Shown piece by piece: positions 16,904-24,563 of a stretch of 64,000 nt of DNA (positions within the stretch are counted from its first letter, which is position 1; the number at the start of each line of letters is the position of its first letter). The DNA is taken from the NCBI GenBank assembly GCA_902761665.1, contig CACWLA010000008.1, forward strand, positions 1 to 64,000, given 5' to 3'. Position numbers and translations under genes: made by a program. The notes under the pieces were generated by a model that had not been told where the DNA came from, made no database searches, and saw only the letters and a program-made list of their open reading frames with translations. This stretch comes from an uncultured Lachnospiraceae bacterium. Its GTDB lineage: Bacteria > Bacillota > Clostridia > Lachnospirales > Lachnospiraceae.

Positions 16904-18461
16904 TTGGACCGTAAACGGAATGAAAGGCACCGCCGAATGGATCGGTGAGGTGCACATTCACGGACCCTTTGACGGGACTGTGAGAGAGGCGAGGGCGACA
17001 CTGAAGATCGACCCTCCGGAAGCCATGTATTTCAACGGCTACCAGAGCTGGACCTACAGCCCGGAATGGCGCCCAGCGCAGCGAATGAACGGTGTCAGGC
17101 ATCTGCCGAAGAAACTGATCGACATTTTCGCACTGGACCGCTACGGCGATGCGCACATTGTGGATTCCTCCCTTATGCGCGGCTGTTTCCACGGCTTCTC
17201 CTGGTGCTGGTTCCGGAAGGGAGAGACCTACCGTCTCTTCGCGTCTCTTGACGAGACGAACGGCTATACGATCTTTGCCTACGACGCGCTGCGCCGTGAG
17301 ATGACGATCACCCGCGACGCCGAAGGCCTGAAGGTGAGCGGCGATTTCCGCGCCTTCGACCTCTTTACCGCCGAGGGAAGCCTCGAGGAGGTCTTTGCCG
17401 CCTGGTTCAGAGCCATGGGCACGGAAAAGCGGGACATCCCGAAACTCTACGGGTACAGCAGCTGGTACCACCGCTATCAGGACATCAACGAAAGCTGCAT
17501 CCTGGAAACGCTTGACGGCTGCAGGGGGATCTTCGAGACCGGCGACCTTTTCCAGATCGACGACGGCTGGGAAGCGTACATCGGTGACTGGCTGGAAGCC
17601 TCCGCGGAGAAGTTTCCGGGCGGCATGAAGCGGATGGCCGGGATCATCCACGGCGCCGGATTCCGGGCAGGTCTGTGGATGGCACCTTTTGTTGCGGAAG
17701 AAAAGTCTTCCGTCTTTCAGGAGCATCCTGACTGGTTCTACATGAAGGACGGAAAGCCCTGGAAATGCGGCAGCAACTGGAGCGGTTTCTACGCGCTGGA
17801 CATCGATAACGAAGAGGCCATGGCCTACGTGGAGAAAAGCGTCCGCCAGGCCGTGGAGGACTGGGGCTTCGATCTTCTGAAACTGGACTTCCTGTACGGC
17901 GCCGCCTGCTTCGGCAGCGAGACCGAGACCCGCGCCGCGCGCATGCGCCGGGCCATGGAGATGCTGCGCAGCTGGTGCGGAAACGCCCTGATCCTCGGCT
18001 GCGGCGTGCCGCTGATGCCGGCCTTCGGCCTCGTCGACTACTGCCGCATCGGCTGCGACGTGAGCCTGGACTGGGACGACAAGTTTTACATGCACATCGC
18101 CCACCCGGAACGTGTTTCCACGCGCCGTTCCATGGCGGATACGATGAACCGGATGCCGCTTGACGGCTGGGCTTTCGGCTGCGACCCGGACGTTTTGTTC
18201 CTCCGTACGGAGAACCTGAAGCTCTCCGAAAAGCAGAAGGACCTGCTGGCGAAGGTGGACGCCCTCTGCGGCAGCGTGTTCCTGACTTCGGACGATCCGG
18301 GAAGCTACACCGACGAGCAGAAGAAGCGCTACCGTGAGTACCGTGAAATGACGAAGCTGCCGCACGGAAAGCTCCTGCACCGCGGCCTTCGGACGAGGCT
18401 CGTCTACGAGGAAGGCGGCATCGATAAACAGATCGTTCTGCCGCGGGACGTCAGAGTCTGA
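16893..18461 (+). CDS. Alpha-galactosidase, glycoside hydrolase family 36
   Basis: A 522-aa cytoplasmic retaining glycosidase. The nucleophile is Asp332 in LLKLDFLYG and the acid/base Asp389 in RIGCDVSLDWDD, both family 36 signatures; FNGYQSWTYSPEW, QIDDGWEA and AGLWMAPF are other conserved blocks. It is shorter than the ~720-aa GH36 enzymes, in line with the compact subgroup with a reduced N-terminal domain. The GTG start at 16893 lies inside the transporter gene, with AAAGGAG upstream. It would release galactose from imported alpha-galactosides. A terminator follows directly. Confidence 0.9.
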   Translation: MKLDWTVNGMKGTAEWIGEVHIHGPFDGTVREARATLKIDPPEAMYFNGYQSWTYSPEWRPAQRMNGVRHLPKKLIDIFALDRYGDAHIVDSSLMRGCFHGFSWCWFRKGETYRLFASLDETNGYTIFAYDALRREMTITRDAEGLKVSGDFRAFDLFTAEGSLEEVFAAWFRAMGTEKRDIPKLYGYSSWYHRYQDINESCILETLDGCRGIFETGDLFQIDDGWEAYIGDWLEASAEKFPGGMKRMAGIIHGAGFRAGLWMAPFVAEEKSSVFQEHPDWFYMKDGKPWKCGSNWSGFYALDIDNEEAMAYVEKSVRQAVEDWGFDLLKLDFLYGAACFGSETETRAARMRRAMEMLRSWCGNALILGCGVPLMPAFGLVDYCRIGCDVSLDWDDKFYMHIAHPERVSTRRSMADTMNRMPLDGWAFGCDPDVLFLRTENLKLSEKQKDLLAKVDALCGSVFLTSDDPGSYTDEQKKRYREYREMTKLPHGKLLHRGLRTRLVYEEGGIDKQIVLPRDVRV

Positions 18462-18467
18462 TGAAAT

Positions 18468-18497
18468 AAGGGCGCGCTTTGCGCGTCCTTTCTTTTT
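18468..18497 (+). terminator. Terminator of the GH36 operon
   Basis: A ten-base-pair stem from AAGGGCGCGC (18468-18477) with a TTT loop, pairing (one G-U) with 18481-18490, followed by TCTTTTT. Confidence 0.8.
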
Positions 18498-18507
18498 GTG
18501 CTATGAT
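18479..18507 (+). promoter_or_regulatory. Promoter embedded in the GH36 terminator
   Basis: TTGCGC at 18479-18484, 17-bp spacer, TATGAT at 18502-18507. The -35 element lies in the hairpin's loop and right arm; it would drive the carboxylesterase-GH31 pair. Confidence 0.5.
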
Positions 18508-18532
18508 ACGGTCCGTGAGCGAGGTGCGGAAC

Positions 18533-19885
18533 ATGGAGCAGATAAAACGAAAAACATCACTGGGGACCCTGATCGGGCGGGAGACGGAAGACGGATACGA
18601 ATTCCTCGGCATCCCTTATGCGAGGGCGGAGCGCTTTGGCTATGCGAAGCCGATAAACGGCTGGGAAGGAGAACTTGACGCGGCTTCCTTCGGCGCGGCA
18701 TGCCCGCAGTACCGGATGTATTTTCCGCAGTTGGAAAATCCGGTGCGGCGCTTTTACCATAAGGAATTCCGGGACGGGCTTTCCTTCGACTACGACGAGG
18801 ACTGCCTGAACCTCAATATTTACACGCCAAAGGAGGCGGAAAACTGCCCGGTCATCGTCTTCATCCACGGCGGCGGCTTCAATTCCGGTGCGAATTCGGA
18901 AGAGCCTTTCCGCGGCGGGGAGTACGCGAAACGCGGGATCGTCACGGTCTTCATCAACTACCGGGTCGGCGTCCTGGGGTACCTTACGCACGAAGAGGTC
19001 AAAAAGGAATACGGCCGGGAGGGGAATTTCGGGCTGGATGACCAGCTGACGGCGATCCGCTTCGTGAAAGCGCACATCGCGGAGTTCGGCGGCGATCCGG
19101 ACAACATCACCCTTATGGGGCAGAGCGCCGGCGCGATCTCGATCCAGTACCTCTGCCTGAACCGTGACCTCATCGGGCTTTTCCGACGCGCGGTCATGAT
19201 GTCCGGCGGGGGCATGTTCCCGCGCTTTGCCCTGCCGAGACCGGCGGAGGAGACGCGCCCCTACTGGCAGGAACTGATGGCGCGCTGCGGCTGCGAGACC
19301 TTTGCCGCGCTGCGGGCGCTGCCGATAAAGGAACTCCTCACTGCCGAGCAGGAGATGAAAACGGAGCGGAAGGATGCGACCTACCTTACCATGCCGGTCG
19401 TCGACGGCGTGCTCATCCCGGACCGTATTGACCGCCTGATCGAACTGCCGCTCCCGCTTTCCTACATGATCGGCTTCACGAACAACGACATGTATGCGCC
19501 GGTCATGGCGCACATCGGCACGAAGTTCGGCCGGGCAAACGGTGCCTATCTCTATTATTTCGATCTGGACGCCCCGGGGGATCACAATGCGGCTTTCCAT
19601 TCCAGCGACCTCCGCTACGCCTTCGGGCGCCTTGAACAGTCCTGGCGGCCGTACGGGGAGCGCGATTACGAAGCCTCCCGCGAAATGACGGAATACATCG
19701 CGAATTTTGCGCGGACGGGCGACCCGAACGGGGAAGGCCTCCCGGCGTGGAAGCCGGCGGCAAAGCATGACGGGGCAGTGCTCTGCTTCAGAAAGGCGCG
19801 GACCGCGATGGGCCGGCCGGATTATGTAAAGATGACGAAAAACATGCTGACCAAGGGAGATCCGAAGGATGAAGTTCAGGCATGA
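18533..19885 (+). CDS. Type B carboxylesterase
   Basis: A 450-aa alpha/beta hydrolase of the carboxylesterase/cholinesterase group, with no signal peptide. The oxyanion region is FIHGGGFNSGA, the nucleophile Ser198 lies in GQSAGA, and the catalytic His356 in HSSDLRYAFG; DEDCLNLNIYTP is the family signature near residue 85. ATG at 18533 was preferred over upstream starts because it follows the promoter and a GAGGTG site and matches family N-termini. It overlaps the GH31 gene by 17 bp, suggesting that it removes ester groups from the oligosaccharide that GH31 then cleaves; this pairing is inference. Confidence 0.88.
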   Translation: MEQIKRKTSLGTLIGRETEDGYEFLGIPYARAERFGYAKPINGWEGELDAASFGAACPQYRMYFPQLENPVRRFYHKEFRDGLSFDYDEDCLNLNIYTPKEAENCPVIVFIHGGGFNSGANSEEPFRGGEYAKRGIVTVFINYRVGVLGYLTHEEVKKEYGREGNFGLDDQLTAIRFVKAHIAEFGGDPDNITLMGQSAGAISIQYLCLNRDLIGLFRRAVMMSGGGMFPRFALPRPAEETRPYWQELMARCGCETFAALRALPIKELLTAEQEMKTERKDATYLTMPVVDGVLIPDRIDRLIELPLPLSYMIGFTNNDMYAPVMAHIGTKFGRANGAYLYYFDLDAPGDHNAAFHSSDLRYAFGRLEQSWRPYGERDYEASREMTEYIANFARTGDPNGEGLPAWKPAAKHDGAVLCFRKARTAMGRPDYVKMTKNMLTKGDPKDEVQA

Positions 19886-21935
19886 TTTTACCTTAAGCGA
19901 AGCCGGCGCGTCCCACCGCATTTACCGGGCGGACGGCGTCAGCATGCGGATCGATTTTTTTGATCACATCCTGCGCGCCGCGCTGATCAGGGACGGCAGA
20001 GATCTGCTCCCGACCTGGAGCGTCTGCCCGGGCGGGAACTGCCCCCTTGAAGGACGGGATAAGCTGAGTACGGAAGGATTTGTCCCTGAAGCGCCCGCGG
20101 TGGAAGAGGATGAAGAGACGGTCCGCTTTACGCTTTCCGGGGCCCGTTTCCGCATCGAGAAGAGAAACTTCCGCATCAGCGCCGAAAATGAGCACGGCGT
20201 CTTTTACCGCGACCGGAGCGGCCTCGCGATGAACTTTGACGGGGAACTCGGCGACGGCAGCGTGCACTTTACGGCGCGGGAAGAGGGGCAGCGCATTTTC
20301 GGCCTCGGCGACAAGGGCGGCATGGTCAACAAGAACGGCAGGAGTTTTGCACTCGGCGCCGGCGACGCCATGGGCTTTAAGGCCGAAAGCATGGACCCGC
20401 TTTACAAGCACTGGCCGTTTTACATCTGCGAAAACGCAGCCGGGAGCTACGGCCTGTTCTACGATACGATGAGCAGCGGGCGCGTGAACTTCGGCGAAGA
20501 GCACGACAACTACTTCGAACCCTTCAATTCGGTCCGCTATGAAGAGGATAATATGGTCTTTTACCTGATCCTCGGCAGCGTGGCGGAGATCATCCGCCGT
20601 TTCAATGCCCTCTGCGGCGGCATCGCGGACGTGCCGGAGCGGGCTTTCCGCTACTACGGCAGCACCATGGAGTATACGGACTCTGAAAATGCCCAGGAAC
20701 GGATAGAAGGCTTTGCGAAGCAGTGCGAAGCGTGCGGGATCCGCGCGGGCGGCTTTTACATGTCGAGCGGCTACACCGACTTTGAGGGAAAACGCTGCGT
20801 CTTTCATTGGAACCGGGACCGGATCCCTTCTCCGGAGGAACTGGCGGCGAGTTTTGCCGCGCGCGGCATGGAGATCCTGCCGAACGTGAAGCCGGCTTTC
20901 CTGACGGACCATCCCCTGTACGCGGAACTGGCGGAAAAGGGACTGTTCCTGCATTACGCGGACGGGACGCCGGCGCTCTTTCCTTTCTGGGGCGGCATGG
21001 CGAGCTATCTGGATTTCACGAATCCCGCGGCGTACGCCTTCTGGAAAGCGTGCGTGCGGACGCAGCTCGCGGATAAGGGCTACAGCAGCATCTGGAACGA
21101 CAACAACGAATACGACGTCTGGGACAGGGACGTACTTGCCTGCGGCTTCGGAAAGCCGGTCAGCGCCCGGCTGATCCGTCCGCTGTTCGCCCTGCTGATG
21201 AGCCGGGCAAGCCGCGAGGCCGTGGCGGAGGCGGGAGAGGAGAAACGCCGCAAAACTGACGCAGGTGCCGCTGCCGGGCCTGCGGGAGAAGCGCCGGACG
21301 AACCGCTCTTCATGGTCTCGCGGGCGGGCATGCCCGGCATGCAGCGCTGTGCGACGACCTGGACCGGGGACAATTACACTAGTTTCCGGGAACTGCGCTT
21401 CAACCATTACCAGGCAATGACGATGGCGCTCTCCGGCTTTGCCTTTTTCGGACAGGACATCGGCGGCTTTTCCGGGCCGAGGCCGGAGCCGGAACTGTTC
21501 CTCCGCTGGCTGCAGTACGGTCTCTTCATGCCCCGCTTCGTTCTCCATTCCTGGAAGCCGGGTGAACCTTCCACCATGCCCTGGCTCTATCCGGAACTGC
21601 TGCCGCAGGTAAAAAAGATCTTCGCCCTGCGCGAGCGCTTTGTACCCTATCTTGCCGCGGAAATGCAGCGGGCCGTGAAGAAAAACGAGCCGCTCGTCTA
21701 TCCGGTCTTCCTGCGCGATGAGACGTACGATCCCGAGGCGGACTGCTTCTTCTTCGGCGACAGGATCCTCGCCTGTCCCGTGCTGGACGAAGGCGTGACC
21801 GAAGTGACCGTCAGGCTCCCGGAATGCGGGGCGGACTTCCGCCTGCGCGGCGAGGGAGCGGCAATAAAAGGAGGCGCTGCGGCAGCGGTGCCGTGCGCCC
21901 CCTCTGACGAACCGGTCTGGTTCGAACTGGTCTGA
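19869..21935 (+). CDS. Glycoside hydrolase family 31 (alpha-glucosidase/xylosidase type)
   Basis: A 688-aa cytoplasmic retaining glycosidase. The nucleophile Asp411 lies in IWNDNNEYD and the acid/base Asp501 in TTWTGDNYT; GFYMSSGY, FPFWGGM and GQDIGGFSG are further GH31 blocks. Alpha-glucosidase is the most likely activity; alpha-xylosidase cannot be excluded. Between the two catalytic residues, at about 454-480, sits an Ala/Gly/Glu/Lys-rich insertion that looks like a flexible loop. It starts inside the carboxylesterase gene, and its stop is 4 bp from the convergent GPH transporter's stop. Confidence 0.9.
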   Translation: MKFRHDFTLSEAGASHRIYRADGVSMRIDFFDHILRAALIRDGRDLLPTWSVCPGGNCPLEGRDKLSTEGFVPEAPAVEEDEETVRFTLSGARFRIEKRNFRISAENEHGVFYRDRSGLAMNFDGELGDGSVHFTAREEGQRIFGLGDKGGMVNKNGRSFALGAGDAMGFKAESMDPLYKHWPFYICENAAGSYGLFYDTMSSGRVNFGEEHDNYFEPFNSVRYEEDNMVFYLILGSVAEIIRRFNALCGGIADVPERAFRYYGSTMEYTDSENAQERIEGFAKQCEACGIRAGGFYMSSGYTDFEGKRCVFHWNRDRIPSPEELAASFAARGMEILPNVKPAFLTDHPLYAELAEKGLFLHYADGTPALFPFWGGMASYLDFTNPAAYAFWKACVRTQLADKGYSSIWNDNNEYDVWDRDVLACGFGKPVSARLIRPLFALLMSRASREAVAEAGEEKRRKTDAGAAAGPAGEAPDEPLFMVSRAGMPGMQRCATTWTGDNYTSFRELRFNHYQAMTMALSGFAFFGQDIGGFSGPRPEPELFLRWLQYGLFMPRFVLHSWKPGEPSTMPWLYPELLPQVKKIFALRERFVPYLAAEMQRAVKKNEPLVYPVFLRDETYDPEADCFFFGDRILACPVLDEGVTEVTVRLPECGADFRLRGEGAAIKGGAAAAVPCAPSDEPVWFELV

Positions 21936-21939
21936 TCGC

Positions 21940-23421
21940 TTATATGTCGATCTCCTGTTTTTCGTAAGCTTCCCTGAGCTTCAGTTCCTTCGCGAGCTGG
22001 AGCTCTTCCGTTTTTTTGCGGCTTAAGGGGTAGAAGATCAGCAGGATGACGGCCATGATGCCGAACATGATCGCGGGGATGAGCGTCCCCAGGTCGTACA
22101 TGATCTTCAGGTTGGACAGCGTCTGGACCGCGCCCTTCTCGTATTTGTAATCCATGCCGAGCAGCGCGCCGTTCACGCAGATGGCGGCGAGGACCTGTCC
22201 GACCTTCCGGAACAGATTGAAGACGGAATAGGCCGTGCCGTCGTCGCGGCTGCCGGTCTTTACTTCAATGTCGTCGATCGCGTCGGTCACCATGGCCCAG
22301 AGCTGCATGACGAGGGTCGTGAGCCCGCAGCCGCTGACAAGATTCATGAGAAGGAAGAGCCACATCAGGACGGAAGGATCCATCCCGCGCAGGAAGAAGA
22401 GCAGGAGGTTGGCGGCGGCAGCGAGTGTCATGCCGACGGCAGTTACTTCCTTCTTGCCCTTCGCACGGGTCAGCTTCGGCAGGAAGAACATGAAGACGAT
22501 CATGGGCGAGTAGGTGCAGGCCTGCGTTGCCAGATTCATCCAGTTGGCATGGAAGTAGTCGTTGAAGAGGTAGGTATAGAAGCTCTGCGTGAACATCTGG
22601 CCGGCCAGGAGGAGCATGGAGACCAGGGTAACGGTCACGAAGGCGCGGTTGTGAAAGAGGAGCGTGATGGCTTTTTTCGCAGCGCCTTTCTGCGGCGGCT
22701 GGGGCTTTGTCTTTACGCGCTCGCGGTTCAGGAAGAAGGCGATGATCAGCATGACGAAGGAAACGGCGGCCATGATGACGACGCCTTTGATCACCGGTGC
22801 GTACTGCATGTCCGTGATCACCTTGCCGTTCTCGCCGATCACCGGTTTTCCGGCGGCGTCCAGGCGGTCCGCGTAGGCGAAGCTTGCAATGAGCAGTACC
22901 GGGATGGAACCTACCGCGGCGCCGATGGAACGGAAGACAGAGAGCTTGCTGCGCTCATGCGCGTCGGTCGTCACGACGGAGGCAAGCGAGCCGTAGGGGA
23001 TCTGCAGAACCGTATAGGCCATGCCGAAGAGGATATAGGTGAGCGTGGCATACAGCGCCGTCACGAAGCCGTGGCCGTCCTCACCGATGCCCGGGAGTTT
23101 CAGGAACATGAGCACCGCGGAAATGGCCAGCGGAAGCGCCGCGACCAGGATCCATTTACGGTAGCGGCCGGACTTTCCTGGCTTTGCCGTGTCGGCGATG
23201 CGGCCCATGATCGGGTCGTTGATGCCGTCCCAGACCCGCGCGACGATGAACATGATCATGATGAAGAGCGGGCTCAGGTGGAAGATGTCCGTGTAGAATT
23301 TCTGCAGCAGCGTGGTCACGAGGGCAAAGACGAGGCAGCCTGCCGTGTCGATCATGGCGTAGCCGACGTAGTCCTTCGTCTTCAGCCCGCTGGTCCGGGC
23401 GATATAGCTTTGTTCTGTCAT
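21940..23421 (-). CDS. Second GPH-family sugar:cation symporter
   Basis: A 493-aa, 12-helix glycoside symporter. ARVWDGINDPIMGRIAD and GRYRKWIL are the helix 2 and loop motifs of the family; IPYGSLASVVTTDAHER is the conserved helix 4-5 region. It converges on the GH31 gene, so it probably imports that enzyme's substrate. ATG at 23421 has GGAGG upstream. A possible repressor site overlies its transcription start. Confidence 0.88.
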   Translation of the reverse strand: MTEQSYIARTSGLKTKDYVGYAMIDTAGCLVFALVTTLLQKFYTDIFHLSPLFIMIMFIVARVWDGINDPIMGRIADTAKPGKSGRYRKWILVAALPLAISAVLMFLKLPGIGEDGHGFVTALYATLTYILFGMAYTVLQIPYGSLASVVTTDAHERSKLSVFRSIGAAVGSIPVLLIASFAYADRLDAAGKPVIGENGKVITDMQYAPVIKGVVIMAAVSFVMLIIAFFLNRERVKTKPQPPQKGAAKKAITLLFHNRAFVTVTLVSMLLLAGQMFTQSFYTYLFNDYFHANWMNLATQACTYSPMIVFMFFLPKLTRAKGKKEVTAVGMTLAAAANLLLFFLRGMDPSVLMWLFLLMNLVSGCGLTTLVMQLWAMVTDAIDDIEVKTGSRDDGTAYSVFNLFRKVGQVLAAICVNGALLGMDYKYEKGAVQTLSNLKIMYDLGTLIPAIMFGIMAVILLIFYPLSRKKTEELQLAKELKLREAYEKQEIDI

Positions 23422-23437
23422 TCTGTTTTCCTCCGCG

Positions 23438-23478
23438 GCTGACTGGTCGTTCGGTCAGCATCCGTTGCCGTCATCATA
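23438..23478 (-). promoter_or_regulatory. Extended -10 promoter and TetR-like operator of the GPH gene
   Basis: On the reverse strand TGCTATGAT gives an extended -10 at 23473-23478. Just downstream, an imperfect palindrome (23438-23459, GCTGAC...GTCAGC, core TGACYGRNCG-like) covers the start of the transcript. The form resembles TetR-type operators; no regulator gene is nearby. Confidence 0.4.
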
Positions 23479-23542
23479 GCACGGTTTCGGTGAAAAGAGA
23501 AGACGCTTCCCCGCTGCTGGGCGCATGCGGCTCAGTTTTTTC

Positions 23543-23571
23543 TTGAAAAACCGGCGCGTACATATTATGAT
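23543..23571 (+). promoter_or_regulatory. Promoter of the serine acetyltransferase gene
   Basis: TTGAAA at 23543-23548, 17-bp spacer, TATGAT at 23566-23571. Confidence 0.6.
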
Positions 23572-23572
23572 T

Positions 23573-23609
23573 AAGACTGTCTTTCGCGGCGCGGAGGACA
23601 GTCTTTTTT
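23573..23609 (+). promoter_or_regulatory. Inverted repeat with T run in the cysE leader
   Basis: AAGACTGTC (23573-23581) pairs with GACAGTCTT (23597-23605), followed by four more T, directly before the AGGAG site at 23611. It looks like an intrinsic terminator in a 5' leader, but the predicted transcription start (~23578) falls inside the left arm, so it may instead be a DNA operator, or an upstream start may exist. Confidence 0.45.
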
Positions 23610-23623
23610 CAGGAGCAGTATCG

Positions 23624-24406
23624 ATGAAAGGCAATTATCTGGGACTTAAAAATACGGTCAGGGAGGCGCTGGACCATTTCTTCGCGGCGCTGTACCCGCG
23701 GCATTTCGGGGCAGAAGAACATTTTGAGGAGGCGGAAAAGAAGAGGCTGGAACATTCCCTCTTCAAGGACACACTCCTGAAATCAATGAAATATTTCCTG
23801 GATGAAAAACATGCAGAAGGTGTTTTTGCGAGTCTCGAAGAAAAATTGCCGGAGATCGCCGCGCTGATCGAGACCGACATCCAGGCGGCCTACGAGGGAG
23901 ACCCTGCGGCCATGAGCACCGACGAGGTGATCCTTTCCTATCCGGCCTTCCCGGCCATCTCTGCCTACCGCCTCGCGCACGAACTGTACCTGCTGAAGGT
24001 CCCGGTGGTGCCCCGCATGATGACGGAACTGGAACACAGTTCGACCGGGATTGACATCCACCCCGGCGCGTCCATCGGCCCGTACTTCTTCATCGACCAC
24101 GGCACCGGCGTCGTCATCGGCGAGACCACGACCATCGGCGAGCACGTGAAGCTTTATCAGCACGTGACCCTCGGGGCGAAGAGCTTCGAACTGAATCCTG
24201 ACGGCACGCCCGTCAAGGGCATCAAGCGCCATCCGGACGTGGGAGACCGCGTGGTCATCTACTCCGGCGCGACCGTGCTGGGCGGCCGCACGAAGATCGG
24301 CCACGACGCCGTGATCGGCGGCAACACCTGGGTCACCTCGAGCGTCGAACCTTACGAGACCGTGTCCATCCGGGCCTACCGCAGCACCCGCGGACCGGAA
24401 GAATAA
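23624..24406 (+). CDS. cysE: Serine O-acetyltransferase
   Basis: A 260-aa enzyme that makes O-acetylserine from serine and acetyl-CoA, the first step of cysteine synthesis. The N-terminal helical domain (about 1-130) is followed by the left-handed hexapeptide-repeat domain with GIDIHPGASIGPYFFIDHG and VIGETTTIGEHVKLYQHVTLGA, which contain the catalytic Asp/His region. The C-terminal tail is short. ATG at 23624 was chosen for the AGGAG 8 bp upstream; the frame also opens at 23525 and 23567, but those starts precede or fall within the promoter and hairpin. Monocistronic, closed by a terminator. Confidence 0.9.
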   Translation: MKGNYLGLKNTVREALDHFFAALYPRHFGAEEHFEEAEKKRLEHSLFKDTLLKSMKYFLDEKHAEGVFASLEEKLPEIAALIETDIQAAYEGDPAAMSTDEVILSYPAFPAISAYRLAHELYLLKVPVVPRMMTELEHSSTGIDIHPGASIGPYFFIDHGTGVVIGETTTIGEHVKLYQHVTLGAKSFELNPDGTPVKGIKRHPDVGDRVVIYSGATVLGGRTKIGHDAVIGGNTWVTSSVEPYETVSIRAYRSTRGPEE

Positions 24407-24415
24407 ATGAGACGG

Positions 24416-24441
24416 AAAAGACCGTGAGAACGGTCTTTTTT
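24416..24441 (+). terminator. Terminator of cysE
   Basis: AAAGACCGT (24417-24425) pairs with ACGGTCTTT (24430-24438) around GAGA, followed by TTT. Confidence 0.85.
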
Positions 24442-24487
24442 CGTGCCTGCGGCCGGGACGGGAGAGTCCCCGTGAGTGAGGAAAAAC

Positions 24488-24516
24488 TTGATTTTGCGAC
24501 GTGATATGTGTATGAT
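24488..24516 (+). promoter_or_regulatory. Promoter of the membrane sulfatase-like gene
   Basis: TTGATT at 24488-24493, 17-bp spacer, TATGAT at 24511-24516; GGAGG at 24554-24558 serves the ATG at 24564. Confidence 0.65.
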
Positions 24517-24563
24517 GATAATGGCAGAAGGTGTGCCTTTTGCCGTATATGACGGAGGAGATC

